Counted from the first letter of the stretch, positions 8,021 to 17,058 are shown. The stretch: DNA of 48,652 bases from Nocardia carnea (GCF_029868325.1 NZ_JARWNW010000204.1:1-48652), one strand, 5' to 3'. Notes: generated from the letters alone by a model not told the origin. Made by a program: numbers and translations.

Positions 8021-9252
8021 CAGAGCCCCAATGCTGCCTTGGCGAGAATATTTCGCTGGATTTCGTTACTGCCCGCGTAGATGGAACCCGCGCGGTCGTT
8101 GAAGTAGCGCAGTGGTGCGACGGCCTGCCAGTCCTCGCCGCTGAGGTAACCGTCGGCGGGCGGGGTGTATTCGGCGATCGGTCCGCCGGGCGCGGTGGCG
8201 TGCGGCTGGTAGACCCGGCCGCGCGGTCCGGCCGCGGTGAGCGCGAGCTCGGTGAGCTGCTGGCTGAGTTCGGTGGACAGGATTTTCAGCATCGAGGAGG
8301 CACTGCCGAGGTCCTTACCGGAGGCCATGGCCGCCAGCGTCCGGAATTCCAGCACTTCGAGTACCTCGGTGCGGATGCGGGCGTCGGCGAGTTGGGCGGC
8401 GAAATGCGGGTCCGCGCTCAGTGGTTTGCCGTCGCGGCCGGGCTGGGTGGCCGCGGCGGTGGCGATGTTCTCGGCCATGGCCTGCAGCGCGGGTGCCATC
8501 GCCCCGCCGCCGCGTTCGTGGACCAGCAGGTATTTGGCGACGGTCCAGCCGTCGTCGATCTGCCCGAGCACATTGCTCTTGGGAACCCGCACGTTGTCGA
8601 AGAAGATCTGGTTCTGTACCTGCTCACCGGAGCTCATGACCAGCGGCCTGATCTCGATTCCGGGGGCGGTCATATCCATCAGGACGAAAGTGATGCCCTG
8701 CTGTTTCCTACCCTCGCGAGAGGTACGGACCAGGCCGAAGATCCAGTTCGCCTCGGTGGCGTGGGTGGTCCAGATCTTGCTGCCCGTGCAGCGGAAATCG
8801 TCGCCGTCGTCGACCGCGGCCATACTGAGCGCGGCCAGGTCGGAGCCTGCTTCGGGCTCCGAATACCCCTGGCAGAAGAAGACCTCGCCGGTGAGGATGC
8901 GGGGCAGGAAGTAGTTCTTCTGTTCCTCGGTACCGAACGCGATCAGCGCCGGGGCCACCATCCGGATACCCATCGGCGAGAGCGCGGGCGCGCCGGCCAG
9001 GGTGAGTTCGCGGCTGAAGATGTAGTGCTGGGTGAGCGACCAGTCGCACCCGCCGTACTCGACCGGCCACTGCGGCGCCGCCCAGCCCCGCTCGTGCAGG
9101 ATGCGCTGCCATTCCAGGCTCGCCTCGTGGTCGGAGTAGACACTTGTCATCAACCGGCCCGCGGTGCTGATCTCGGGCGTCAGCTTCTCCGCCAGGAACG
9201 CCCGTACCTCGTCTCGGAAGGCCTTGTCGGCCTCCGACCAGTCGTAATCCAT
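8020..9252 (-). CDS. Acyl-CoA dehydrogenase, larger partner
   Basis: A 410-residue acyl-CoA dehydrogenase starting at the ATG at 9252, preceded by GGGAG at good spacing. Recognisable parts are MDYDWSEADKAFRDEVRAFLAEKL, CQGYSEPEAGSDLAAL in the flavin-binding middle domain, GSKIWTTHATEANWIFGLVRT, and a C-terminal NDRAGSIYAGSNEIQRNILA, the end typical of actinobacterial FadE proteins. It is the first gene of a two-gene operon with the 380-residue dehydrogenase and should form a mixed complex with it. Electrons would go to ETF and then to the EtfD encoded in this window. A palindrome at 9309-9333 lies just upstream. Confidence 0.88.
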   Translation of the reverse strand: MDYDWSEADKAFRDEVRAFLAEKLTPEISTAGRLMTSVYSDHEASLEWQRILHERGWAAPQWPVEYGGCDWSLTQHYIFSRELTLAGAPALSPMGIRMVAPALIAFGTEEQKNYFLPRILTGEVFFCQGYSEPEAGSDLAALSMAAVDDGDDFRCTGSKIWTTHATEANWIFGLVRTSREGRKQQGITFVLMDMTAPGIEIRPLVMSSGEQVQNQIFFDNVRVPKSNVLGQIDDGWTVAKYLLVHERGGGAMAPALQAMAENIATAAATQPGRDGKPLSADPHFAAQLADARIRTEVLEVLEFRTLAAMASGKDLGSASSMLKILSTELSQQLTELALTAAGPRGRVYQPHATAPGGPIAEYTPPADGYLSGEDWQAVAPLRYFNDRAGSIYAGSNEIQRNILAKAALGL

Positions 9253-9308
9253 ACACGCTCCCGAGGGCTTCATGCGTCGTCACAGCAGGTCCGGCGACTA
9301 CCGGTGCT

Positions 9309-9333
9309 AGAGAGAATTTAGCCAGTTCTCTCT
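9309..9333. promoter_or_regulatory. Palindromic operator candidate for the acyl-CoA dehydrogenase operon
   Basis: Perfect 8-base arms, AGAGAGAA and TTCTCTCT, separated by 9 bases and 57 bases upstream of the operon start. Its position and symmetry fit a repressor site (TetR-like), but no regulator gene lies next to it. It does not match the TTACC-N4-GGTAA motif. Confidence 0.5.
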
Positions 9334-9385
9334 CATCGCGTCAAACTGAAGGCACATGCCCTCAAAGGTCGGGAAATGTTCCGGT

Positions 9386-9922
9386 TCACCGTCCGCAGCC
9401 CTCGAAAACCGCCTTCACATAGCTCGCCGATTGATACAGATAGTCGTAGGCCCACCGCGGTACCGAGAGGTCCGGGCGCGTGTCCACGAACAGCAACTCC
9501 CCGTCCCAGCATTTACCGAGCACATACCGGGCCCGCGAGATATGCGGGGTGAAGGTCACCACGATGACCCGGTCCCAGCCGTGCGCACGCGCCTGATCCG
9601 CCAGGTACCGGCCCTCACCCCGGGTAGTCCGCGGCGACGGATCGAAACACACCACCTCGAAGCTGTAACCGCCATGACAGATCCGGTTGATCAGCGGGCT
9701 GTCCTCGTACGGATTGGAAATCAGCACCCGCGGCGCGTAACCTTCCCGCGCCAGCCGCAACCCCAGCGCCTCCCGGCCGTCGTGCGCGCCACCGAGCACG
9801 AGGATCGCATCGGCCGGCGCGGGTTGCTCGCGTTGCGGACGAACGTAGACCGGCCACAGTGCGAGCACGAACACCACGACGGCGACCGCCCCGGCGGCGA
9901 GGAGGGTCGTTCGGCGGCGCAT
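9386..9922 (-). CDS. YdcF/SanA family membrane-anchored protein (DUF218)
   Basis: A 178-residue protein with one N-terminal membrane anchor (about residues 7-27) and an outside-facing DUF218 domain. The family motif ADAILVLGGAHDGREALGLRLAREG is clear, followed by a second conserved block around RTTRGEGRYLADQARAHGWDRVIVVT. Relatives (SanA, ElyC, YdcF) are linked to envelope integrity and peptidoglycan or lipid-carrier metabolism, but the reaction is not defined. It is divergent from UDP-glucose dehydrogenase, so an envelope role fits the context. Confidence 0.82.
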   Translation of the reverse strand: MRRRTTLLAAGAVAVVVFVLALWPVYVRPQREQPAPADAILVLGGAHDGREALGLRLAREGYAPRVLISNPYEDSPLINRICHGGYSFEVVCFDPSPRTTRGEGRYLADQARAHGWDRVIVVTFTPHISRARYVLGKCWDGELLFVDTRPDLSVPRWAYDYLYQSASYVKAVFEGCGR

Positions 9923-10113
9923 CGCCGCGATCCTACGGGCAGCCGCGGAGTAGCAGCCGAGTACGCACCGGGTCGGACAGAACGCGACGGCACAACCCCC
10001 ACGGGGAGGTTTCCGCAGGCCGACCGGTCCCGTCGTCGGGTGTACATCTGCTGTTGCCCGGCCTCTCGCCCCAGTTTTCTGGTGTGGCCACCGGCGCGGA
10101 TTACCAATCTTCT

Positions 10114-11436
10114 ATGCGATGCACAGTCTTCGGCACCGGGTACCTGGGGGCCACGCACGCAGCGTGTATGGCCGAACTCGGTCATGACGTACTCGGGGTC
10201 GATATCGACCCGGGCAAGGTCGCGAAACTCTCCGACGGGGTCACGCCCTTCTACGAACCGGGCTTGGAGGCGGTACTGCGCCGCAACCTGGACGCGGGCC
10301 GGCTCCGGTTCACCACCTCCTACACCGAGGCCGCCGACCATGCCGACGTGCACTTTCTCGGCGTAGGCACACCGCAGAAGAAGGGCGAATACGCCGCCGA
10401 CCTCAAATACGTGCATGCCGTGGTGGATACGCTGGCGCCACTGGTCACCCGGCCCTGCGTGATCGTCGGCAAATCCACCGTGCCGGTGGGTACCGCCGCC
10501 GCGCTGGGCGAACGCGCGCGGGCGCTGAGCACGGTGGATATCGAGGTCGCCTGGAACCCCGAGTTCCTGCGGGAGGGTTACGCGGTCCGCGACACTCTGC
10601 GCCCGGACCGGCTGGTACTCGGCGTCGACGGGTCCCGCGAACGGGCGCCGTGGGTACGCGAACTGATCGACGAGCTCTACGCCGATCTGCTCGCCGCCGA
10701 GGTCCCGTTCCTGCTCACCGATCTCGCCACCGCCGAACTGGTCAAGGTATCGGCTAATGCGTTCCTCGCCACGAAGATCTCGTTCATCAACGCGGTATCC
10801 GAGGTCTGCGAGGCCACCGGAGCGGATGTCACCGTGCTGGCGGACGCGCTCGGCTACGACGAACGGATCGGCCGCCGGTTCCTCAATGCCGGGGCCGGTT
10901 TCGGCGGCGGCTGCCTGCCCAAGGACATCCGGGCGTTCATGGCGCGTGCCGGTGAACTGGGTGCCGACCATGCCCTCGCCTTCCTCCGCGAAGTCGACAA
11001 CATCAATATGCGCCGCCGCACCAAGATCGTGGATATGGCGGCCCGCGCCTGCGGCGGCTCCCTGCTGGGCGCCAACGTCGCTGTCCTGGGCGCGGCGTTC
11101 AAACCCGAATCCGACGATGTGCGGGATTCCCCGGCGCTCAATGTGGCCGGAATGATTCAGCTCCACGGCGCCGTGGTCACCGTCTACGACCCGAAAGCCC
11201 TGGAAAACTCCCGCCGCGTATTTCCCACGCTGAGCTACGCGACCTCGGTACGGGAGGCGTGTGAACGCGCCGATGTGATCCTCGTCCTCACCGAATGGCA
11301 GGAGTTCGCCGGATTGCGGCCGCAAGATCTCGACTCGGTGGTCCGCACCCGTTCGATCATCGACGGTCGCAATTGTCTCGATAAGGCCGCTTGGCGGTCT
11401 GCCGGATGGGTGTACGCAGGGCTGGGTACACCGTAG
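10114..11436 (+). CDS. UDP-glucose 6-dehydrogenase
   Basis: A 440-residue enzyme that oxidises UDP-glucose twice with NAD+ to UDP-glucuronate, a precursor for envelope polysaccharides and glycolipids. The N-terminal Rossmann motif is VFGTGYLGATHAACMAELGH, with the acidic residue of VDIDPGKV following it. GKSTVPVGT and EFLREGYAVRD are standard for the family. The catalytic cysteine is Cys267 in GGGCLPKDIRAF, and GAAFKPESDDVRDSP marks the C-terminal domain. The ATG at 10114 gives the correct N-terminus directly before the Rossmann motif. The M. tuberculosis counterpart (Rv0322) lies beside dcd; here dcd is about 9 kb away, so the neighbourhood is partly conserved. Confidence 0.92.
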   Translation: MRCTVFGTGYLGATHAACMAELGHDVLGVDIDPGKVAKLSDGVTPFYEPGLEAVLRRNLDAGRLRFTTSYTEAADHADVHFLGVGTPQKKGEYAADLKYVHAVVDTLAPLVTRPCVIVGKSTVPVGTAAALGERARALSTVDIEVAWNPEFLREGYAVRDTLRPDRLVLGVDGSRERAPWVRELIDELYADLLAAEVPFLLTDLATAELVKVSANAFLATKISFINAVSEVCEATGADVTVLADALGYDERIGRRFLNAGAGFGGGCLPKDIRAFMARAGELGADHALAFLREVDNINMRRRTKIVDMAARACGGSLLGANVAVLGAAFKPESDDVRDSPALNVAGMIQLHGAVVTVYDPKALENSRRVFPTLSYATSVREACERADVILVLTEWQEFAGLRPQDLDSVVRTRSIIDGRNCLDKAAWRSAGWVYAGLGTP

Positions 11437-11448
11437 AGTCTGGTGAGC

Positions 11449-11466
11449 GAACCGTACGTACGGTTC
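11449..11466. promoter_or_regulatory. Perfect 18-bp palindrome, GAACCGTACGTACGGTTC
   Basis: An uninterrupted 18-base palindrome, 12 bases after the UDP-glucose dehydrogenase stop and about 130 bases before the Hsp70-like gene. With no loop it is a poor terminator and more like a binding site for a dimeric regulator. No other copy was noticed in the window. Confidence 0.5.
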
Positions 11467-11593
11467 CGGCCTCGGCGAAACAACGGGACCGGGCGGTACT
11501 GTCGGACGAGCCGCCTGGGTCGGGGGACGAGCCGTCATCGCCGACTGGCCGGCGCTCGCATATCGTGAAGCGGGAAGTACGGATGGGCTGTCG

Positions 11594-13867
11594 ATGAGTT
11601 CAGTACTGGGAGTGTCGGTGGGGGCCGGCGCGATCCGCCTGGCGCGCCCACCTGCGGGCGAGCCCGGCGCAGTACCCGATTCCGCCGTACCCGAATCCTT
11701 CGAACTGCGCACCTTCGTGGTGCCCCCGGAAACCCCCAGTGCCGAACGCGCCGCGCTTTCGGTGGCGGCGGCCCTGAACTCGAACCCCGCCATCACTTCC
11801 ACCGTTCTGGCCTGCCGCGACGAGCAGCAGGCCCGGGCCCTGCATACGGCGATGACCGAGCATGCCCTCAGCGATTACGACATCGTCCCCGATATCGACG
11901 CCGTAGTGGAATTCGCCGCGGCCTCCGGCGCCCTGAAGGACGTATCCTCGCTCGCCGTTTTCGATCTGGGCGCCTCCGGACTCTCCGTGACGGTGGTGGA
12001 TGTTTCCACCCGCCAGGTCCGGCATACCGAACGCACCGGCGATATAAGCGGCGAATACTTCGATTCGCTGATCCGGGAACAGCAGATCAATTCCGGCCGG
12101 ATCGCCCATCCGCCGGACCCGGCCGGGCTCGCCGAGCTCGACGCACTGTGCCGGTCGGCCAAGGAGCGGCTCTCGGCAGGTAGTGCCGTCGCCCTGCCCA
12201 GCGGTTACGGGCCGGTGCTGCTCACTCAGGAGAATTTCACCGCGCTGATCTCCCGCGCCGTGGAAACCGCCGCCCGCGCCACCCGCGCGGTCGTCGAACG
12301 ATCGGGCCGGCCGGTGCAGGCAGTGCTGGCGGTCGGCGGCGGTATGCGTATTCCGCTGGTCAGCCGGGCACTGCGCGATGCGATGGACATGCCGGTCCTG
12401 GTCCCCCCGGAGCCGGAGACAGCAACCGCCCGCGGCGCGGCCCTACTGGCCGGCAGAACACGGACCTCGCAGGCCGCCGAACCGGCGGACTCGAGTGAAA
12501 CCGGCCAGGGTGCCGAATCCCGCACCCCCGCCACCGAAGGCACCGCGCGATCCGGCGCCGCCCCCGGGCACTCGGAAGGCAGCGGGGCCTACCCGCTGCA
12601 GTCCGCCCCAGGGCACACGGCCGCCGGCACCACCACCCCGATCCCCAGCGCGGACGAGCACCTGGGCAGTACGGCACGCACCGGCGACACGACCTCGGCA
12701 CACCCCGCCGCCGCAGCAACCCGCGTCGGCGCAGCACCCACGCATCCGGGAGCCGTCCCCCAGGCTCCCGGCACCACGACGCCACCGGAAACCCCGTCGG
12801 CACTCCCCACACCGACCAGCGCGGGACCCGGCACCACCACAACGCTCTTCGGCACGCACACCGGATTTCCCGAGCCCACCACCATGCTCTTCGGGCCCGC
12901 GTTTTCCGGCGCCGGCACAGCGGTGTCCGGCGCCACCACGACACAGTCCGGTTCCACCGCAGCGCTGCCCGGTCCTACCGGTGCACCGCCCAGCCCTGCC
13001 ACGGCACTGCCCGGCCTCGCCGCGCCACCGGCCGACTCCGCCACCGCACCACCCGAGTCCAGCACCGCACTGCCCGGCCCGGCTGCGGCACAGTTCGGCT
13101 CGGCCACCCCATATCGCGAGCTCACCGGCCGCACAACGCCTCTCACTTCGAGCTCCGGCCCAGCAACTCCCGCGACAACTCACTCGGGTCCCCACCCCTC
13201 CCCCGCGGATCAAGCGCCCGGTTCGGATCGTTCCCGCCCCGGCCTACCGATACCGCAGGAGAGCATCTTCGGCCCACCGACCGATGCCCCGAGCACGCCT
13301 CCGGGCGCCGGAACCCTGCGTCCCCGGGCGGGCGAGGAACCGACCGGCGACCACCCCGCACCGGCAGCCGCACTACCCCGCCCGACCGGTACCCCGGTAC
13401 CGCGGTTGTCTCCGGACGAGGACCCCCCGACGGTTGCGTTGCGACTTCCGGCGAAACTGTTGCCGCGCCGTTCGTTCGGTGAGCCGCCACAACGTCCCAC
13501 CCGGGAGATCAGCGCGGCGATGGTGGCGGTGAGTGCGCTGGTGGTGGTCGCCTCGATCGGCATCGGTCTCGGGTACGGGCAGCATATGTTCAGCCAGGAT
13601 TCGGCCAACGTACAAGGAACGTCACAGCCGCAGACCACCTCGGCGAACACACCGCCGGCAACCACCGCACCGCCGAGCGCTACCACCTCGCGGGCCGAGC
13701 ACGCACCGCTGGCCGAGCCGCCGCCGATCTACCAGCCGGAGACGGAGGCCCCGACAACCACCGCCGGTCCCAACACTTTCCAGGTTCCGGGGCTGCCGCC
13801 GATCGTCGTACCGACCATCCCACCGGAGGCGCTTCCTTTTCCGCGGCACGCCCCCGCGGAACGCTGA
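11594..13867 (+). CDS. Membrane-anchored Hsp70-like (actin-fold) protein
   Basis: A 757-residue protein in three parts. Residues 1 to about 290 form an Hsp70/actin-like ATPase domain: VLGVSVGAGAIRLA at the N-terminus, SLAVFDLGASGLSVTVVDV (phosphate-2-like loop) and VQAVLAVGGGMRIPLVSRAL (adenosine motif). Residues of about 290-635 are a very long, low-complexity Pro/Thr/Ala/Ser/Gly linker. A single membrane segment (about 640-662, VSALVVVASIGIGLGYG) is followed by a roughly 95-residue Pro/Thr-rich outside tail. There is no substrate-binding domain of DnaK, so it is not a canonical chaperone. Actinobacteria carry such proteins with unknown, perhaps cell-envelope or signalling, roles. The ATPase domain would sit in the cytoplasm. 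It converges with the YibE/F gene, with 7 bases between stops. Confidence 0.75.
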   Translation: MSSVLGVSVGAGAIRLARPPAGEPGAVPDSAVPESFELRTFVVPPETPSAERAALSVAAALNSNPAITSTVLACRDEQQARALHTAMTEHALSDYDIVPDIDAVVEFAAASGALKDVSSLAVFDLGASGLSVTVVDVSTRQVRHTERTGDISGEYFDSLIREQQINSGRIAHPPDPAGLAELDALCRSAKERLSAGSAVALPSGYGPVLLTQENFTALISRAVETAARATRAVVERSGRPVQAVLAVGGGMRIPLVSRALRDAMDMPVLVPPEPETATARGAALLAGRTRTSQAAEPADSSETGQGAESRTPATEGTARSGAAPGHSEGSGAYPLQSAPGHTAAGTTTPIPSADEHLGSTARTGDTTSAHPAAAATRVGAAPTHPGAVPQAPGTTTPPETPSALPTPTSAGPGTTTTLFGTHTGFPEPTTMLFGPAFSGAGTAVSGATTTQSGSTAALPGPTGAPPSPATALPGLAAPPADSATAPPESSTALPGPAAAQFGSATPYRELTGRTTPLTSSSGPATPATTHSGPHPSPADQAPGSDRSRPGLPIPQESIFGPPTDAPSTPPGAGTLRPRAGEEPTGDHPAPAAALPRPTGTPVPRLSPDEDPPTVALRLPAKLLPRRSFGEPPQRPTREISAAMVAVSALVVVASIGIGLGYGQHMFSQDSANVQGTSQPQTTSANTPPATTAPPSATTSRAEHAPLAEPPPIYQPETEAPTTTAGPNTFQVPGLPPIVVPTIPPEALPFPRHAPAER

Positions 13868-13874
13868 CCTCGCG

Positions 13875-15482
13875 TCAGCCCCGACCGTAGCCGGGGTCCG
13901 GTCGCCGGCCCGGAGGCCCGCCGCCGAGCCGCTGCTGCGGATTCCACGCCTGTTGCGGCCCCGGCTGCGGGGGGCCCTGTGGTGGCCGGCCCGGAGTCTG
14001 CGGGCCGGTGCGCGGCGACCTCGGTGCGCTGGGTTGCCGAGGGTCGGTGGCGGCACGTGGGCCCGTACGGGGGTCGGTGGGGCCCGGTCGCCGGACCCGG
14101 GGCTGGTCACCTGTCGTCGGCCACGGTCGATAGTCGCGTTCGGCCCGGCGCGGCGGCCCGGTCTCCGGGCTACCTTCCGGCCGTGGTACCGCGCGGTGGC
14201 TGCCGGTATCGGTACGCCTGCCCACCTTCACTTTACGTGCAGGTGCGGACGGTTTCGGGGTACCGAACGGGCGGGCGAGCAGTACCGCGATCCCCGTGGT
14301 CAGCGGCACCGAGAGTGCCAGGCAGATACCGCCGACCGCGGACCTCGCGATCTCGATCGCGACAGCATCGCCCACCAGGACGTCACCGATGGGCCGGCCG
14401 GCCACGCTGAACAACAGCAGCAGCGGCAGCGCACCACCCGCGTAGGCGAGTACCAGGGTGTACACAGTGCTGGCGATATGGTCGCGCCCGACGCGCATCG
14501 CGGCCGCGAATATCTCTCCCCGCGTGGCACTCTTGTCGAGTTCGGCGAGTTCGAACGCGGCCGAGGCCTGGGTGATGGTGACATCGTTGAGCACACCGAG
14601 CGAGCCGATGATGAACCCGGCCAGCAGCAACCCGGTGATGCTCACGTGCTCGATATAGGTGGCGACGTTCGTGTTCTGTTCTTCGGACAGACCGGTGAGC
14701 GTGGTCGCCTCGATGACGATCCAGGACAGCACAGCGGCGATGACCATCGAGGTCAATGTCCCCAGCAGCGCCGAACTGGTGCGCAGATTCAACCCGTGGG
14801 CGAGGTACAGCACCGCGTACAGGATCAGCGAACCGGCCACCAGCGCAACCGGTATCGCGGGTTTGCCGTCCAGCAGAGCCGGTAGCAGGAATATCACCAG
14901 AACGGCGAAAGCGAAACCGAGGCCGAGGATTGCCCGGACACCGCGCCACCGGGCGATCGCGACGATCACCACGACGAACGCGAGGAAGATGAGGCTGAGC
15001 GGGAATCCGCGGGCGTAATCGTCGAACGAATACAGTGGCGTCCCGTCCGGCGCCTCCTGCCGCACGATACGGAGTTCGTCGCCGGCTGCCAGATCGGGCT
15101 GGCCGGGACCCGGCGCGATTTCCAGCAGCGTGTGCTTACCGGCGTGCGGCCCGGATTCGATGGCGATCAGACTGCGCTGGCAGTCGTAGACCTCCATGGG
15201 GGGCGGTGCCGGTTCACCGTCGAACACCCGGCCGATGGAGGGACTGCCGCAGGCGCCGAGGTCCTGCCGGATCACGGTTCCGGCCTCGGTGACCACCGCC
15301 GAACCGTCGGCATTCTGCATGGGCAGCGGAATATCGACCTGTTGCCGGTCGGGCCACAGCGCGATGGCGGCGACCACCACGACGACACCGATCGCGATCA
15401 GCAATCCGACCACCACGCGGGCGGCGGTGGCTCCGATGGCGATCGGCCGGGAGTGATCGTGATGGTGATGGTGGTCGCTCAC
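13875..15482 (-). CDS. YibE/F family multi-pass membrane protein
   Basis: About 535 residues. The His-rich beginning (SDHHHHHDHS) follows a GTG at 15482; an earlier in-frame GTG at 15518 is possible. A first membrane segment (VVVGLLIAIGVVVVVAAIALW) is followed by an outside domain of about 100 residues and then by roughly seven membrane helices carrying the family blocks: VLVIFLLPALLDGK, GTLTSMVIAAVLSWIVIEA, LNDVTITQASAAFELAELD and MRVGRDHIASTVYTLVLAYAG. The C-terminal ~110 residues are a Pro/Arg-rich disordered tail. The family is widely distributed with no settled substrate. The N-terminal His cluster could bind metal, which is only a suggestion. Confidence 0.85.
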   Translation of the reverse strand: MSDHHHHHDHSRPIAIGATAARVVVGLLIAIGVVVVVAAIALWPDRQQVDIPLPMQNADGSAVVTEAGTVIRQDLGACGSPSIGRVFDGEPAPPPMEVYDCQRSLIAIESGPHAGKHTLLEIAPGPGQPDLAAGDELRIVRQEAPDGTPLYSFDDYARGFPLSLIFLAFVVVIVAIARWRGVRAILGLGFAFAVLVIFLLPALLDGKPAIPVALVAGSLILYAVLYLAHGLNLRTSSALLGTLTSMVIAAVLSWIVIEATTLTGLSEEQNTNVATYIEHVSITGLLLAGFIIGSLGVLNDVTITQASAAFELAELDKSATRGEIFAAAMRVGRDHIASTVYTLVLAYAGGALPLLLLFSVAGRPIGDVLVGDAVAIEIARSAVGGICLALSVPLTTGIAVLLARPFGTPKPSAPARKVKVGRRTDTGSHRAVPRPEGSPETGPPRRAERDYRPWPTTGDQPRVRRPGPTDPRTGPRAATDPRQPSAPRSPRTGPQTPGRPPQGPPQPGPQQAWNPQQRLGGGPPGRRPDPGYGRG

Positions 15483-15569
15483 GCGGCTCAGCCTAGAGGA
15501 TGCACCGAGTGCCGCCACGGGCTACGGATGTGGCCCCACGCTGGGGATTCGGCAAGCTGCCGGGGAACT

Positions 15570-15702
15570 CGGGAAGGGGCGGCGGAGAGCAGGGGGATGT
15601 CTCCGCCGCCCGGGGGCAGGCGCCCAGGGGGGTAGGCGGCCTAACCCGAGGACCAGGTTGCCCAGGGGGGGTAGACAACCTGGCCGGGCACTCGAAGTGC
15701 CG
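15570..15702 (-). ncRNA. Probable 6C-type small RNA
   Basis: Read on the minus strand this interval folds into consecutive hairpins. A short stem GGCACT-TCG-AGTGCC lies at 15701-15687. Next is an 8-bp perfect stem CCAGGTTG/CAACCTGG (15683-15653) whose loop holds seven C. A third stem with one bulge (15642-15618) has six C in its loop. A perfect 11-bp GC-rich stem (15610-15578), with five C in its loop, closes the element. Paired hairpins with six or more C in the loops are the defining trait of the actinobacterial 6C RNA (B11 in M. tuberculosis). A possible promoter lies upstream: TGGCAC (15738-15733), 18-base spacer, TACAGT (15714-15709). Ends are approximate. No open frame with protein character fits here. 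Confidence 0.72.
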
Positions 15703-15804
15703 AGGCCCACTGTACACATACGATCCGCTTTTGTGCCAGTAGGTTCAGAAAATTGGCCATAATCCGGACGAGAGGTCTGTTTTCCTCCAAATTCGGCCGT
15801 CCCG

Positions 15805-17058
15805 CTACTGGCGGTAGCTCGCCAGGAAGTTGCCGAAACGCTCGATGGCAACCGCCAGATCGCGGGCCCAGGGCAGGGTCACGATGCGCAGGTGATCGTG
15901 GTCGGGCCAGTTGAAACCGGTGCCCTGCACCATCAGGATCTTCTCCTGGAGCAACAGGTCCTGAACCAGCTTCTCGTCGTCGTGGATCTCGTGAACCTCG
16001 GGATCCAGCCTAGGGAATGCATACAGTGCGCCTTTGGGTTTGACGCACGACACGCCGGGAATGGCATTCAATCGTTCCCAGGCCATATCCCGCTGCTCGA
16101 GCAGGCGCCCACCCGGCAGGATCAGATCCTCGATGCTCTGATAACCGCCCAGCGCGACCTGGATCGCATGCTGCGCCGGCACATTCGGGCACAACCGCGA
16201 CGAGGCGAGCAGATCGATCCCCTCGAGAAAACCGGCCGCATGGTCCTTCGGGCCCGTGATCGCCAGCCATCCCGACCGGTAACCCGCCACCCGGTAGGCC
16301 TTGGACAGGCCGTTGAAGGTCAGGCACAGCAGGTCCGGCGCCAGCGTCGCCAGCGAAATATGTTTGGCGTCGTCGTAGAGGATCTTGTCGTAGATCTCGT
16401 CGGCGAGCAGCAGCAGCCGATGCTTACGGGCCAGGTCCACCAGATGTTGCAGGACCTCCGCCGAGTACACCGCCCCGGTCGGGTTGTTCGGGTTGATCAC
16501 CAGCAGGGCCTTGGTCCGGTCGGTGATCTTGGCTTCGATATCGGCGATATCGGGCTGCCAGCCGTTGCTCTCATCGCAGAGATAGTGCACCGGCGTACCG
16601 CCGGCCAGGCTGGTCATGGCCGTCCACAGCGGATAGTCCGGGGCCGGGATCAGCACCTCGTCCCCGTTGTCCAGCAGCGCCTGCATCGTGATGGTGATCA
16701 GCTCGGAGACGCCGTTGCCCAGGTACACACTGTCGACATCCAGCTCCGGGAAGCCCGGCACCAGCTCGTACCGGGTGACGATCGCCCGCCGCGCGGACAG
16801 TATCCCCTTGGACTCCGAATACCCCTGCGCGTTCGGCAGGGCGGCGATCATATCCCGCATGATCACATCGGGCGCCTCGAACCCGAACGGCGCCGGATTG
16901 CCGATATTGAGCTTCAGGATCCGATGCCCCTCGGCCTCCAGCCGTGCCGCATGTGCGTGTACCGGTCCACGGATCTCGTAGACGACGTTCTGCAGCTTCT
17001 TCGACTGCTCCAGAATGCGGGGGGCGGGATGCGAATGGCCAGTACTCACCCGATCCAT
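15805..17058 (-). CDS. PLP-dependent aminotransferase (AlaA/AspC-like)
   Basis: A 417-residue fold-type I aminotransferase. N-terminal substrate region: LKLNIGNPAPFGFEAPD; cofactor-binding parts include NGVSELITITMQALLDNGDEVL, NPNNPTGAVYS and ADEIYDKILYD; the PLP lysine is in FNGLSKAYRVAGYRSGW. This matches the alanine (glutamate-pyruvate) aminotransferase AlaA group; the M. tuberculosis homologue Rv0337c is annotated aspC. In M. tuberculosis that gene is next to etfD (Rv0338c), while here about 11 kb separates them. The ATG at 17058 is the natural start. The gene stands alone between the regulator at 17143 and the 6C-like RNA. Confidence 0.88.
   Translation of the reverse strand: MDRVSTGHSHPAPRILEQSKKLQNVVYEIRGPVHAHAARLEAEGHRILKLNIGNPAPFGFEAPDVIMRDMIAALPNAQGYSESKGILSARRAIVTRYELVPGFPELDVDSVYLGNGVSELITITMQALLDNGDEVLIPAPDYPLWTAMTSLAGGTPVHYLCDESNGWQPDIADIEAKITDRTKALLVINPNNPTGAVYSAEVLQHLVDLARKHRLLLLADEIYDKILYDDAKHISLATLAPDLLCLTFNGLSKAYRVAGYRSGWLAITGPKDHAAGFLEGIDLLASSRLCPNVPAQHAIQVALGGYQSIEDLILPGGRLLEQRDMAWERLNAIPGVSCVKPKGALYAFPRLDPEVHEIHDDEKLVQDLLLQEKILMVQGTGFNWPDHDHLRIVTLPWARDLAVAIERFGNFLASYRQ

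Noticed and set aside
9721..11802. Long minus-strand open frame across UDP-glucose dehydrogenase
   Set aside because: Antisense shadow of the dehydrogenase and the start of the Hsp70-like gene; no domain recognised.
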